Below, piece by piece: positions 21,851 to 34,512 of a stretch of 64,000 nucleotides of DNA. The notes under the pieces were generated by a model that ran no database searches, had not been told where the DNA came from, and worked only from the letters and a program-made list of their open reading frames with translations. Numbering within the stretch: position 1 is the stretch's first letter; each line of letters opens with the position of its first letter. Source of the stretch: Polyodon spathula (taxonomy: Eukaryota; Chordata; Actinopteri; Acipenseriformes; Polyodontidae); the NCBI RefSeq assembly GCF_017654505.1, contig NC_054540.1:39620968-39684967 (forward strand), in the 5' to 3' direction. The position numbers were made by a program, and so were the translations under genes.

Positions 21851-24487
21851 GTTACAGCTTCTGTATAAAATGGAGTATTTTGGACCCTTTTAACTTAGCG
21901 CTACATTAAGTTTTATTTCATACCGCAAGCATTGTGTAATGTTCGAACTACTAAAGGCATGTATTTCTTTGTATATACAGCCCGTATCTATACTAAGCTA
22001 TTGAAGAATGTAGTAATCAATCACCACATAATGATATTTTAGGATGCAATTATATTCTGATGACAGCATTAAACATGTATAGTTAAGGACTCAGTTTTCA
22101 CAAAAATATGCTTTAAAGCGGCTGTTAAGACCTGTGCTAACCATAACACTCTACTAGCACAAATGAACTACAATTGCTTCAATTACATTGCACTTATAAA
22201 GTCTTGATTTTTCACTGCAATCTGATTAGGATGGAGGAAATGGTTATTTATGTTTTGGGAATTATTCTCCATTTTCAATTTCCAATTTTTTTTTTTTTTC
22301 CCCAATGTCTTTCATTCTGATTTCAGCCCTGAAATTTGTGCACAAACTCTGCAAGTTTTGTCTTAATATAAAACTGTTTTCCAATTCACACGCCACCTTG
22401 AAGTACTTATCACGATACTAAAGGCAAATGACTTTCACTGACCTAAAGGGTGAGAATTTTAAGGTCATTAAAACAGCATGATCTTATTAACTTTCATTTT
22501 TAATTAAATTAGGCATCAAAACAAATGAAATAAAATTAGAAAAGTTCTCTATCCATACTGCAGTACTTAAGTAATCATCTAGAAACTATTCACTACATAG
22601 CCTAACTTTACCAATGGAAAAAATACCAGCACTACTAAATAACTGATTTGTTACAACCTCAATCCCAATACCACTAAGAAGTACAGTCTATTCGTAGAAA
22701 ATGTAATGAAAAGTATCCAATAGTATTAGTCAAATACTGTAAATAAATACTACTTAAGTATTACTTCAATACCTAATATTATTTAATGACCACAGGTGTA
22801 CTATGTAGTAAATGCAGACAATTCAAACCAAAATGACAGAACCTGCAATAATTCCCTCTTGTATGGTGACATTTGATGGAACTTTCCAACAACATGATCC
22901 CTTTATTTGTCCTCCTTTGGTGGTGGTATAGCCCCTACCCCTTGCTTCCACAAGTCAATGAACGTGTCATTCTGGACACCATGTGTCTTGAATTCCACAG
23001 TGCTATTAACTGCAATGTGACATACATTCCACAAGGTCTTTCCCTCCCATGCCTGACACTGTGGATCTGAAGCCAGTCCAGATAAGCAAGGGTTAGTTTG
23101 GTTTGTCTATCAGCAAGATCATCAGTGTTTGCTTTGTAGAAGGACCCTGGCACAAGCCTGGTCTATCCTTCAGACTACCATAAGTAGGATTGTAAACAAA
23201 CTTTTTCTCTTGTCACATATCGACAAGGAGCCCTGTTTGATTGATTGTCCATGATTTTTTTGGCAATATTTGAAGGAACTGATCAAAGCCATTATAAAGA
23301 GATATGTGATACCTTATGAATACTGAAAAGCAGAGAGCATGCAGGTTTAAAGTTTGGCGCCTTGCCACATCTTGTGTTTTGAATTAGAATTTCATTTGAA
23401 AACTATTTGGCGTTTTTTCTCATCAACTGTAAAGACATCTCCCATATATAACTGCTTGTTTTTTTCACATACAAATGTTTCAACAAATAACAAGTAGATA
23501 CAACAATGTTTATAGCTGAATTGAGACAGATAGAGTATTTCAATGCAGTATAAAGCAAGATGGTAGCTAAATCAAGGATCAGCTATATACATTCAATCTT
23601 TCTAACAGAGCCAAACCAGTGACACACAGGCAAGCTAACCCTGGATTTCAGAACAAGCCTTGCTGAAATACAGTACAGTAAATAACCAGGAGCCCTCATA
23701 CACTTGCACATATCAATCTTTAGCACAGATCAGAATTTTTTTTTTTGTGCCGTCTATCACACTTCATTTTTACAGAAACCAGTAGTACTGTAAAAACCTA
23801 AACAAGTACCTGGTGCGGGTCTAGTCGAGTTTCAAGCCTGTAGCCATACCATTAGGTAAAAGAATTGCCCACTGAGCGAGCAGTGACTAAGAGAGGCATT
23901 GTGTAGTTTGTGTGCACTCCATGTACACTAGGAATGTTTGGGCAGTCCAGACTTTTTAACTCACACCCAAATACATTCTGGTAAGTGTAGTCCTGCTGTA
24001 AAGGGTACCCGAAACAGATAAAACATACCAGAATGAATTACAATGCAAATTTTAAAGCCTGAATTGTAGTGGTGTACATGGAATCATATGGTAACCCTAC
24101 TATTGAATCACAGGCAGGTATATACATCATTTCTATAGGCACACTGTTGTCACGAAGCAAAGAGAAACAGAGATGCCACCAAACTGGCAGGAATTCAGTT
24201 TTCAGTGGTCAGTATTTTACAGATAACACATGCCTATGAGGTCTAAAACTGTTTATTTATTTTAGTTACTAAGCTGGCATATATATGACTTTTTAGGCAG
24301 ATTACAATGATTCAGTTACTACCCCCACTGCAATATCAAAATACCTTAGAAGAACCCTTAGTTGTTCACAGTTTTGCCAGCAATGGCAATGCTATTGGTG
24401 TTGAACAAGTACTGCTCAGAAGTCTGCACCTGATAACAAACTTGCACTGATATGGTACAATGGCACTCCAATCGATAACCAGTATGT
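21851..24487. other. Upstream/intergenic DNA, nothing firm
   Basis: AT-rich. 22935-23153 has an open minus frame (LDWLQIHSVRHGRERPCGMY) that I do not recognise; it may be a transposase fragment. No repeat boundary or RNA gene seen. Confidence 0.4.
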
Positions 24488-24492
24488 ATTGG

Positions 24493-24912
24493 TGTGACAG
24501 GATAACAGAGGGCTGAGGCTCAAAGACAATGTAAAGGCAAAAATAAAGTTCTTTATTTAAACAAAATAATCAAATAAACAGGCACAAGGGCCAACAGAAA
24601 GAGGTTCAAACACAAATAATCAAAATTAACTTACAAAATAAACTGTCAGTTTCTAAGTCTTTTAAAACAAGACACTCCTTTCTTCTAAAACACAAAACTC
24701 TCCAACACAAAGCAAACTCCTAGACAAAAGAACACCTCCAGCCAGGGCCTCTACCCTGGTTTCTGTCCCCTGTGGCTGGAGCCCAATTAATCAATAATCA
24801 TTCAATTAGAGCTCCAGCCACATTCTCAAATGTTTTTCTGGCAGGGAGAAATTTAACCCCCTCCCTGCCAGTTCCAAACATATTCATATAGACGGGGCAG
24901 TTCCCCGTCACA
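24493..24912 (-). mobile_element. Solo LTR (420 bp) with 5-bp target duplication ATTGG
   Basis: The ends are TGTGAC and GTCACA, flanked by ATTGG at 24488-24492 and 24913-24917. In the minus sense it begins with a perfect hairpin (GACGGGG/CCCCGTC, 24891-24909), then a GGCAGGGA...TCCCTGCC hairpin (24840-24869) and a GTGGCTGGAGC...GCTCCAGCCAC hairpin (24772-24821). An AATAAA signal lies in the TTTAAATAAAGAAC stretch near 24550. No internal region is attached, so it arose by LTR-LTR recombination. Confidence 0.93.
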
Positions 24913-24996
24913 ATTGGTTATACGGTTTTGCTATGGCAAGTATATCAAAATGACAGCCCCACCATTGTAGCTGTCTTTGTGCTACCATTGCCCCTA

Positions 24997-25190
24997 GTCT
25001 CTGAATATATATTGTAATGCCATTACATTGCCCCCTAGTCTCTGAATAGACATTGTGCCATTACATTGCCCCCTAGTCTCTGAATAGACATTGTGCCATT
25101 ACATTGCCCCCTAGTCTCTGAATAGACATTGTGCCATTACATTGCCCCTAGTCTCTGAATAGACATTTTACTGCCATTACATTACAAGTT
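24997..25190. repeat. 38-bp minisatellite, about 5 units
   Basis: GTCTCTGAATA recurs at 24997, 25038, 25076, 25114 and 25151 with nearly identical spacers (ACATTGTGCCATTACATTGC part). The outer units are more diverged. Confidence 0.95.
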
Positions 25191-25285
25191 TTGAGTAAAC
25201 CTGAATTTTTTTTTCCCCCCTGCTACCTGTATTTATAATTGGACATCTAAAATGTATCTGTTACCAGTATCTGTTTAGTGTCTAA

Positions 25286-25510
25286 TTATGCTTCCTTACC
25301 ATAGCATTTCCCATGACAGAACTGAAGATCAGTGGACATCCTCCAATCCCACTGCCAAGCCAATCCCCTTTTTACACACAGGAGCTTGAGAGCAGATGCC
25401 AGTGAGCTACCTAGCTCTAGTGCCTCACAGGCCAGTAAGGCAGTGTCTTTACCAGGTGAGCCAATAAAGGACTGTGGTTGGGTGGTGGAAAGCCCTGCAT
25501 GTGTATTTCT
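25286..25510 (-). repeat. Possible tRNA-derived SINE relic
   Basis: The minus strand contains TTGGCTCACCTGGTAAAGAC, which resembles a tRNA A box (TRGCTCAnnnGGTAAAG), followed by sequence ending in a unique region. No clear B box or tail was found, so this is weak. Confidence 0.35.
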
Positions 25511-25529
25511 TTTAGAACAGGGCACCCCT

Positions 25530-26040
25530 CCGTCCCTGTGAGGTTTATTATTTTGTGTTTGTATTATGATTTATTTATTGCGTATTTGTATGTATGACGG
25601 CGAAGCGCAGTGTGTTTTGTTTTTGTTTGTTTTAAATGTGTTCTGGCAGAAGCGAAGTTGACAGTCCTCTGACAGTTACTAATTATTAAACTTGTGTAGA
25701 TTGTGGCCATGGGGTAATGAGATAATTGATAGTTAACCCCTCAGTCATAGTGAATAAAAGCCTGCAGCTCGCTGCACTCGGGTGGGTGTTTGGTGGAGGA
25801 ACGGGAGAGTGAGAGAGAGATTTAAAATAATATATAGGATCAGTGAAGGCGATTTCCTAGCCTGACCTGTATTATTTGTGTTCGTGACTTTGGTTTGTTT
25901 ATTATTTTATTTTGCTCTGTTAGCAGTGTTTTTTGTTCAAATATTTTATTTATTTTTGTCTTTAATAAAAACATCATTATTTTGTGAGAAAGCTGTTCTG
26001 AAGCTCTGTAATATGCCTGAGCTGCTTTCCAGTCAAACAT
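25530..26040 (+). mobile_element. LTR-like sequence
   Basis: The stretch shows LTR signals in order: TGTGAGG start, a TATA-like GTGAATAAAAGCCTGC (about 25749), a purine-rich GGGAGAGTGAGAGAGAG leader, GTGTTCGTGACTTTGG, and TTTAATAAAAAC as poly(A) signal (about 25962). This order is the same as in the solo LTRs nearby. I found no target duplication, so both ends are approximate. Confidence 0.45.
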
Positions 26041-27990
26041 TTGTACATTTTAGAGCAAGCACTGTAAAATATGATAGCTCCAAGGTAAAGCCATCATGTT
26101 TTAGCACCAGGATTTCAATGATGTTCCAAGTTTTTAAAGCGATAATGGGATTTGGGAGCTGAAAGATATTGACGAGGGATTTAGAAAAGTTGAGCCACAT
26201 AATACACAAAGAATTTTACTCAGTTGGTTGAAACATTGCTGGATATTAATGCTTCCATGGTTTAACCCATCAAAGCACTCCATGTGGTTTTACATTTTTA
26301 CTTTTATGAGAGTTTTTTTTCAGAACCTTGGTACACAAAGCTCCCTGTTTCAATGATCCAAAATGTAATTTCTCCTCCCCTCCCCCCCATTAAGCTTAAT
26401 AGAAAAGAGCCAGTAGACTACAATGTACACTTTTTAAATGTCCTATTGAACTTTAACACCATATTAAGACCATGCACTGGGATAAATCATTTGTGATAAA
26501 CTAATGTTTTAACATTTATGGAAATGTGTTCTGGTGGATAGAATTACCGGTAGGTACTAGCTGATAAATATTAAAAAGGGAGCAAATAGTAATCAGTCAT
26601 CTAATGTGTGTAATTTTCATGCCCAGAATTTAAATGGATTATTAATGAAATATGACAAAAACATACATCGCTGCTTATCAAAGCTTGGTCTCATCTTTAT
26701 GTATAATTGTTCTTGAAAGCCCTGGCATGCTGTTTAATTAGCACAATGTTATTTCAATAATGTGACATGCACTTGCTCAACATTGACACCTGGGGAAGCT
26801 TTTGAAAAAATTGCAAACTGTATCAACCTCACTCTGGATGGAAAAAGACTTTATTAAGATCATTAATAGATGGTATTTCAAAGACGTGCTACCTATGTAC
26901 CTGTCTAACTACTGTATCTATCTGTCTAAGTTTATACAGGGATGTAGTAATATTTATACATTGAGATATGTAGCATAGAATAACTGTTTCATAGATGGTG
27001 GTCCTGAAAGAATATTTTTCTTACCAGATCTCATTTTATAATGTATAATAATGCATTTTATAATTTTATAATGTATTTTATAATGTATCTTGTATTTATT
27101 CAGGTTTAAACTTACTTTTATATACGTATACTTTTACATACTTGTTACATAAACAGAATAGTGCATTTATTTCACAGATGAGTCTAGCTGGGTAAACAGC
27201 CCTTTCGACCCTTCAGAGGCTCATCTGGGTTATTTGGCTATCCTCATTGTGGAATAACTACAGCACTATAGTATTCTTTATTTATGCATCTTCATATGAG
27301 ATTATATATTATATATAATTTTTTAAATCTCATTTTTTATTTTATTTTATTACCCTAATTGTGTGTATAATAAATAAGTTAAGTAGGTGACAAATTAGTT
27401 CCTGAAGTGGCTCTATTTTAAAAGTGTTTAGTGGTTGGAATAGAGTATTTAGGGGTGTAATGTAAAAGCAATCGTACACCTCTCCTCTCTCACCATCTTC
27501 CGTATTGTCTGCTTTTTGCAATTTTCAACTCCCATCGAAAATAATACTTTCACATTGAGCTGGAAAAAAATACCTCATATAATTCCATTCTGCAAAGTCT
27601 ACTTTACCTGCATATAAACAGGTAAAAAAAAAACTACTTTCCTGGCAGGAACTCAACATGTAATATCTGCCAGGAAAGCTGGTTTTGATTTGTAGTAAAT
27701 TACTGTGTTTGGCACGAAGCACAGCATGTACAAAACAGTCAGCTTTTTTTTCATCTCACTTATTTTGTCCAACCCCCCCGTAGCAGGTCCGATTGTGTTG
27801 TTACTTTTTCACACACTGGCGAACCCACACAGTTGCTGGCATTCAAACCTGCAGATATATAATAGTCCACAATGTTGTAGAGCAGTTGGAATGTATATTA
27901 AGAGCTGGACCTTAATTGGTTTAGACAATGTTCTTGGAAAATGAAGGATTCTAGTCTATGGTTAAATTGCCACCCAGACAAAAAATATCT
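26041..27990. other. No gene or repeat recognised
   Basis: Almost 2 kb of AT-rich unique-looking sequence. Short TTTATAATGTAT repeats are seen at about 27035-27090. Confidence 0.4.
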
Positions 27991-28098
27991 GGGTTCAGTT
28001 GTAATGCTGGAGGGTTCAATTGTAATGCTGGAGGTTTTAGTTTTAATGCTGGAGGGTTCAGTTGTAATGCTGGAGGGTTTGATTCTAATGCTGAAGCT
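27991..28098. repeat. 22-bp minisatellite, 5 units
   Basis: Imperfect copies of GGGTTCAGTTGTAATGCTGGA in tandem, the last diverged. Open frames across it (Gly-Gly-Phe-Asn repeats) are by-products of the 22-bp period. Confidence 0.95.
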
Positions 28099-29102
28099 GC
28101 AATAATAAAGTACAGGTACTGCACTGTATTGGGTTATGTTGCTTTTCAGCGGTAGCCTTGTGGCTGACTGCACCCTCCACTACTGGCCACCATTCATCTT
28201 CTCCTTACTGCAAGCTCTTTGGCTATTGAACTGTTTTGGCAGCAAATTTTACTTGTATTCTAGAAGAATATAAACCTGTATGTTGCCATTTTGGCTTTCT
28301 GCTTCAGGTTTGTATTCAGTCAGGATGAGATTCTAGCTTTACTGGTCCTGTCATGGAAACAAGGCTAAGCTAAGGTAATGCAATGCTGTCAACTTACACA
28401 GTGCTATTATCTTTTAGCATCTGTGTGCTGGCCAGCCTGCCAGCCTGTCTGTCTGTATATTTGCCTCTACTAATATACAGGATTAAGATAGATTGTTGTG
28501 CTTCTATGATTTACAAGTGGTACCTATCTTCCTGACTGTCTATTTATCTCTTTATGTCTAAGTGGGGATACACTGATATTTATGTATCTTTATGTCCAAA
28601 ATATCAATACTTTTTTAAACTAGAGATTAACATTAGTATTTAATTTAATTTAACTTAGTATTTTTTGTCAAAATTAATAAACCCATTCAAATCCTTTGGC
28701 ATTTACTGCTAGTCGTTAATCTGTATGCCAGTTTTCACACTTAGAAACTGCAGAGTTTATTGAATTGGAGAACTTCCAATTTTAAAAAATAATTTTGTCA
28801 TAAGTTTTTGCTTTCCCCTCTGGTGTTTCTGGGTTGCTTTGACATGCTGGTCAGCTTTTAGACATAAATGATGTTATTTGACATTTAAAACTCAATTCAC
28901 ATTTTAAAGACAGCTGGTATAACCTGCAATGTCCCTTTAAAGTAAAGTAGGAAGTATTTTTATTTATATTATAGAGTATTTGTATGGATCATTTTGAAGT
29001 ATACCAAGGAAGAAAAGGAACCACAAATACACATTGAATTTATGTAAAATAATTTCCTCTGGACTTCAATATCATCTAATTAGCATTAAATTATGAGTTT
29101 GC

Positions 29103-29104
<2 letters not shown>
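28099..29104. other. No gene recognised
   Basis: 1 kb with short CCAGCCTGCC/TGTCTGTCTG tracts near 28430; otherwise plain AT-rich DNA. Confidence 0.4.
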
Positions 29105-29146
<42 letters not shown>

Positions 29147-29160
29147 TTTCTTTCTTTCTC
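29105..29160. repeat. (TTTC)n microsatellite
   Basis: About 13 near-perfect TTTC units. Confidence 0.95.
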
Positions 29161-29270
29161 TAAATGTTTATTTAAAAAGACTTCTATAACATTTCAGATC
29201 CATGTTTTAAAAATGTGATTTCACTCTATTAAAACAATTCCATTCAAACATATTATAACAAACTCTAGGA

Positions 29271-29273
<3 letters not shown>

Positions 29274-29339
<66 letters not shown>
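29274..29339. repeat. (CA)n microsatellite
   Basis: About 31 CA units followed by a short AT tract. Confidence 0.95.
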
Positions 29340-29346
<7 letters not shown>

Positions 29347-29503
29347 TTATACACAAAAGGTTTTTTCCAAATTTACGAATTTTTTTAAGGCGTAATAAAA
29401 GTCCTGTAAAAAGCTGTTTTCGAGAAGAAGTCGAGAATACTAGAAAGAAAAGTAAACACAGTGAAATAAATTTGTTATTCTGCTTACTTTTCTTAATACA
29501 CAG

Positions 29504-29527
29504 CTGAAGAGGATCTATTGTCTGAAA
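29504..29527 (+). ncRNA. Degenerate hammerhead-like core
   Basis: CTGAAGA, a short gap able to form a weak stem, then GAAAC. This is the order of the hammerhead core (CUGANGA, stem II, GAAA). The stem is poor here, so it is probably a relic or chance. Confidence 0.25.
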
Positions 29528-29529
29528 CG

Positions 29530-30255
29530 TCCTGAAATAAATAATTTTTTAATCATTTAAGCTTGTTTTGTAAATCCCCCAAAAATGTTTCCTTTTTTCA
29601 TTTTCATTTTCAATATATATATAGTAACATGAAGAAAAAAAACTTACAGACACAGGATCTATACAATGTTCTGTAAACTGGAGTCTTCTCTTAGCTTATA
29701 GCTTCTTTCCTCCTCTTGATTTACTACAATCCAGGGATATCTTTCCAAGACTTGTACTGGCAGAAAAAAATGCTTGATCTTCTTTTCAATCTGTTCCAAA
29801 TAATTTGAGAAAAAGAAAAAGAAAATCTTTTAATTAAGTCAAGCCCTGTGCAAAGAAGCAAGCCTCTCTATATGTTAAGCTTATCTCAAAGCTCTTTTGT
29901 CTGCTTTAATTCTAAAGAAAGTTAGATCTTCAAAATTTATACAAGGTTAAACCCTATTTCTGACATCATGAACTTGTCATCATGAGCTTGTCATCACAAC
30001 TCACGAATGCAGACACTGAATATATGATCACACACACAGATTTAATCGGGCTATCGTTTATTGCCTAACAATAAGGAATTTTGCCAATGGGGCTGGATTT
30101 TTTTTCTGACATCAAAACATCCCACATTGTGCGAGTCTGGGTGTGGGAGAGCGTGTGTGTTTGTGTACACCTCTGTACAAATGAGGATGTCCTCACAGTG
30201 ATAGGCCGATATGCAAATTGTGGGGCCTGACTTTGAACTTCACAGGTTTCGATTT
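29530..30255. other. No gene recognised
   Basis: AT-rich. Two near copies of AACTTGTCATCATGAGCTTG-type sequence occur near 29970-29995. Confidence 0.35.
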
Positions 30256-30345
30256 GCAAGCTAGGTGGCGCAGTAGGCAAGCATTTCAAGCACTTCCGCA
30301 CTGAAGATTCAAATCACAAGTTCTACCCACACTAGCCCCTGTGGT
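30256..30345 (+). repeat. tRNA-derived SINE fragment
   Basis: CTAGGTGGCGCAGTAGGCAA matches a tRNA A box (TGGCGCAGTAGGC), and GAAGATTCAAATCAC some 35 bases later resembles a B box. A head-only fragment without a clear tail. Confidence 0.5.
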
Positions 30346-30438
30346 GCACACAAAACCATCGTGCATGCCACTGCAATAGATTATTGGAGAAAAATGGGTT
30401 GGTGTTACAGAATTATTTGCTTTTTGGCTGTGTGTTTG

Positions 30439-30439
<1 letters not shown>

Positions 30440-30485
<46 letters not shown>

Positions 30486-30507
30486 ATATATTATATATAT
30501 ATATACA
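30440..30507. repeat. (AT)n microsatellite
   Basis: Alternating AT in three runs. It produces Tyr/Ile-only open frames on both strands, which are spurious. Confidence 0.95.
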
Positions 30508-32932
30508 CACACAGAACATCTTAAATCCTGTCTTTTAAAACCTTCTTATAGCTGTTGATCTTTTGTTTTGTCTTACTCTTCTTTAATCTTTAATATTTGA
30601 ATATCTTAATCATATTTTCTAGTTTGTTTATTCGGAAAGGAAACAGTAATCCCAAACCAGGATTTTTATTCCTTAAAATTACAATTCCACAATCGTGTTT
30701 ACTTGTACAGTTAATTCATAATAGGCTGTTGAACAATATGTGGTACTTAGCTGCTGGGTAATATTGGTCTTAATGCTTTGTTAGTCCATTAAATAAAATA
30801 TCTGGATGCATTTAAGCATTTCTTTAGCTTTCAGAAACCCATATGATCTGCATTGCTGTGACTTTATTCCTTGTCCAATGCACCTTTTCATTTCTCTTAT
30901 TTATTCTTGTGGCAATAATTTATTTTTGGACCTGCGCCTAGTGGCTGATGAGCTAATAATACTGACATCAGCATACGACACGTACTTACCTTTCCACTAC
31001 AGAGCTTGTTCTTTGAATGGTAAGATGTTCATATTTGAACAGCGAGGACAGTGGTTTGCGTCCATCCACTGCCTCTCTATTCAGTTCAGTGGGCTGAGAT
31101 GGCAAGCCATTAGAGTGGTGCCCTATGGAAAACATTCTTGACCCCTGTGGTTAAAACAGGTAACTTAATAGATGTGATCTTTGCATTAAAGTCAGACGGA
31201 AGCGTGTCTGCTTGGTTGCAAAACAACTGATTCTCTAAAGTGACAATCAGGAGCAAAATGAACTGTTCAGATATCATTTTGTTGATTATTTATTTTAAAT
31301 GGGTTACAACTATATGCTCTATAGAGTTTCCCTGTTCAATAACTAAAAAACCACCATGTTCTGCTTCTAACCTAGAAAGAGACAGATATGTTCACCATCA
31401 GTGTGTTGGAAGCAGCTATTAGGACTGTGAAAGGGGGTTCACATATGAGGCGAAGATCAAAAAATAGCTTTATATACAGATCATGTCCTTTAACAATCAA
31501 TAGTGCCTCATATCAATCTAAAGTCTTTTACTTATTTCTATGTCTACAGGTGTCTAATGCAATTAATTTTCACCTTACATAGTAAATGTAGATGGTGTAG
31601 TGATATTAAATATAAATAAAAACCTTAAAATATTAATTGAAGCTACTAAAAAAAATACTGAAGAATCCCCACTGTAAATTGCTTTGGTAAAATGATAGTA
31701 ATTATTAAATTCAATTACAGATTAGTTACTGTATGTTTGAAGATGGTATGTCTGGTCAAATAATCTCCTGTTCTTCTAAAAGTATGATATATGAAGCTCT
31801 TATAACCAGAAAATTATGAATCGTTACTTTTAGCAAAATTAAAACCAACTAGAAGGGTGTTTGCCCAGAACAGCATATCCTGGTATCCTGTTTTAAGTGC
31901 ACAGGATTGAACATACAGAAAAGTAAGAGTGAGGCATGCATTCATACAGTACAGTGTAACACTGACAACCACTTCTTGTTTAAAGCTCAGCATCTGGAGT
32001 TAATGTTCTTCTTACTACCATAGGTCAGAAGCTTGTAATTAGAGATCAATATCGAGCAGACTTTTGCATTGCATGGCCACAGTGTTACAAGAGTTTTAGA
32101 TGTATATCTTGATGTATGTTTTTTTTTTTTTTTAATTTTTGTATCAATTTTTAGTTCTGTAAAGCTGTTAATAGCTTTTCAAATATTAGAGACTGATTAC
32201 TACAATGCCCTTTCTTCTGGCATGACTGAAGATTTATTGGAATAGACTGCAGCTTGTTTTGCCCCAAACATTCTAACAGTATCCCTTGAGTTCTTGGCTT
32301 CATTCTGGTGAGCTTTTAACCTACTTAACTCTCCGTTACATTAGCACAGCCAGAAACTAATGCCTGAACTACACAGTGTGACCAAGTATCATGAAACCGC
32401 CATTTTATAAAAAAAAAAAAAAAAAAATGAAAAAAACCCACATTTTCTATTTACATTATATTCTACTGATGTAAGTTGCCTAAAATGTGTTGTCATTGAT
32501 AGTTCATCAAGAACATCACCCGAAAACAACTGAAACATTTTAACATTTAGTCTAGCTACTGAGTGAACTCTTTAAAAATATACATTGTAACTCGATTCAC
32601 TTATTGAAACACTCTTTAAAAATGTAATAAACTTTTGTTGGATACATGTCGTTTAAATGGTCTGTGTTGGTTGCAAAAAAAAAATAACAAGCTACAAAAT
32701 AGATTTTTTAAAAACAACCTTGAATGACAAAATCAGCAACATTTTTGAGTTTTGTAAACCTTTAAGACTTATGTTGACACATAAATTACAATGACCGTGT
32801 AATTCCCATAGACTGTTTTGCTGCCTCTAATTCCAAAATATTAAACATGGGAGAAACGTTAACTGCAAACCTGAAATTTCAAAACCAAAGCTTTGTGTTT
32901 TTCTTTCTACACACTGTGCATTAGTAGTATGT
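30508..32932. other. No gene or repeat recognised
   Basis: 2.4 kb of AT-rich DNA. Short open frames (30806-31141, 31240-31582) have no domain, splice support or similarity that I can name. A T-run lies at about 32120-32134 and an A-run at 32409-32427. Confidence 0.4.
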
Positions 32933-32946
32933 AGAAATGTCATTGT

Positions 32947-33479
32947 TGGGGCATCCGGTTAAGGCACTCCGCGTGGAGTGCAGGATGTGCCCTATAACCT
33001 GGAGGTCGCCAGTTTGAGTCCTGGCTATTCCACTGCTGGCCCTGGATGGAAGTTCCCAGTGGGCAGCGGACAACTGGCTGAGTGCTGCCCGGAGTGGGGA
33101 GGGCTTTGGTTGGCCAAGGTGTCCTCAGCTTACCACTCACCAGCGACCCTTGTAGACTGGCTGGGCGCTTGCAGGTATGCCTGCAGGCAGCCCAGAGCTG
33201 AGTGGTCCTCCAATACTGTAGCTCTGAGCTACATGATGGCTACTCTGTAGCTGCATGATGGGCTGTAGAGTGAAAAAAAGCTGCATGGGGCTGCAGAGTG
33301 AAAAAAAGCAGATGGCTGACGGCACACATTTCAAAGGATGCATGTGTTTGTTTTCATCTCTCCCGAGTCTACGCTGGGGTTGCAACAGTGAACCAGGCTT
33401 ACGAATTGGGCATTTCAAATTTGGGAGAAAATGGGGTAAAATATAATTGCCTATGGCAAATTTAATAAAAAAAAAAAGA
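32947..33479 (+). mobile_element. Full-length tRNA-derived SINE with 14-bp target duplication
   Basis: AGAAATGTCATTGT lies on both sides (32933-32946 and 33480-33493). The 5' head has a tRNA-like region with GTTAAGGCACTC and a B box in CAGTTTGAGTCCTGG. The body is about 400 bases with an internal repeat (GAGTGAAAAAAAGC twice, 33270 and 33297), then a conserved-looking part (GTCTACGCTGGGGTTGCAAC) and an AT-rich tail ending TTTAATAAAAAAAAAA. It was mobilised by a LINE, as the A-tail and variable-length duplication show. Confidence 0.88.
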
Positions 33480-33493
33480 AGAAATGTCATTGT

Positions 33494-34105
33494 ACAGTAT
33501 GAGGAATTCACCAATCATGAAAGCGGCATTTGTTTGACCCCGTTGCCATAGTAACTAAATGCACAACATCGAAACCAGACCATGTACAGACAGCTACTGT
33601 AGTGCAGCTTCTACTTGATAACAGTATGAGGAACAGGGGAGGTGAGAGTAATGTAAAATACTGTAAGGAAAATAAATGCAAAGAGTATAGGTTCCTTCCT
33701 GAACAGCCCAGGAACAGAGGGAGAGTACTGAGAAGAAGGGAGAGTATTTAGGGTCTGCATTATCGTTTCTGACCTCCCTGAGGATTAAATTATAGCTCAA
33801 TACTGGCTATTTCATTATGTACAATTATTTGTATTCATCGTATAATAAGTTAATTAAGTTATCTTTTTCATTATGTATATTTGATTTTATCCATCTAATA
33901 ATGATAATATAATATAGTCAAGACACTTAGTCAACACGGCTCATTTCTGCCTCTCCAGATGAGTTATCCGGGCTTTAGTGGGTTAAAATGTGTAAATTCT
34001 ATTTAAAACACAGTTTAGCCCATTTTGAACTGTCATTTCTGGGTTCTTTTGCAATAACCGAAACGAAGGAATATATTACGTCGCTTCGACCCCTATTTAT
34101 ACCTT
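33494..34105. other. No gene recognised
   Basis: Unique-looking AT-rich DNA. Confidence 0.35.
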
Positions 34106-34107
34106 TG

Positions 34108-34195
34108 TCACTGGAAATAAGTTAGCCGTGAAATAAGTTAGCGTTTGCCATTTTGAGCCTTTCTCCACACACGCGGATTTTAGAACTTAAAGGCA
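34108..34195. repeat. Left arm of a long-range inverted repeat
   Basis: About 85 bases match, inverted, 37183-37270. Shared parts include TTAGCCGTGAAATAAGTTAG, TTTTGAGCCT and ACTTAAAGGCAAG. The 3.1-kb interval holds an LTR and a Harbinger element. Confidence 0.75.
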
Positions 34196-34480
34196 AGATT
34201 CTGTGGAGATTTATCCAAGATTTCACAGATGCCATTTGTATCTTTTTAAGAAAGGAAAACAGATATTGCAGACTATATTTTTTTGTTTAAAAATGTGACG
34301 TTTGACATCATATTTATTCGAAGTGTATTGCAGATGTTATTTTTCTGTTTAAAAAAATTACATTTGTTGTCTATTTATTGAAGTGTAAATGTACGTTTAA
34401 GTTTTTTTTATAAATACATTTTATTTAAAGTCGAGCACTACTTGCCAAATGTTTATTTCCTTTATTTCCTTTCAAAATAT

Positions 34481-34512
<32 letters not shown>

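Noticed and set aside
22873..23153. Overlapping open frames on both strands near 23.0 kb
   Set aside because: No recognisable domain and no splice or promoter context; left as unassigned.
27898..28173. Ser/Thr- and Gly/Phe-repeat frames
   Set aside because: Products of the 22-bp minisatellite.
30256..30320. tRNA gene
   Set aside because: A-box-like and weak B-box-like motifs without paired arms; a SINE head.
30286..30558. Open frames of alternating Tyr and Ile on both strands
   Set aside because: They are translations of an (AT)n microsatellite.
32947..33030. tRNA gene
   Set aside because: Only promoter-box resemblance at the head of a SINE; no full cloverleaf, and target duplications mark it as a SINE.
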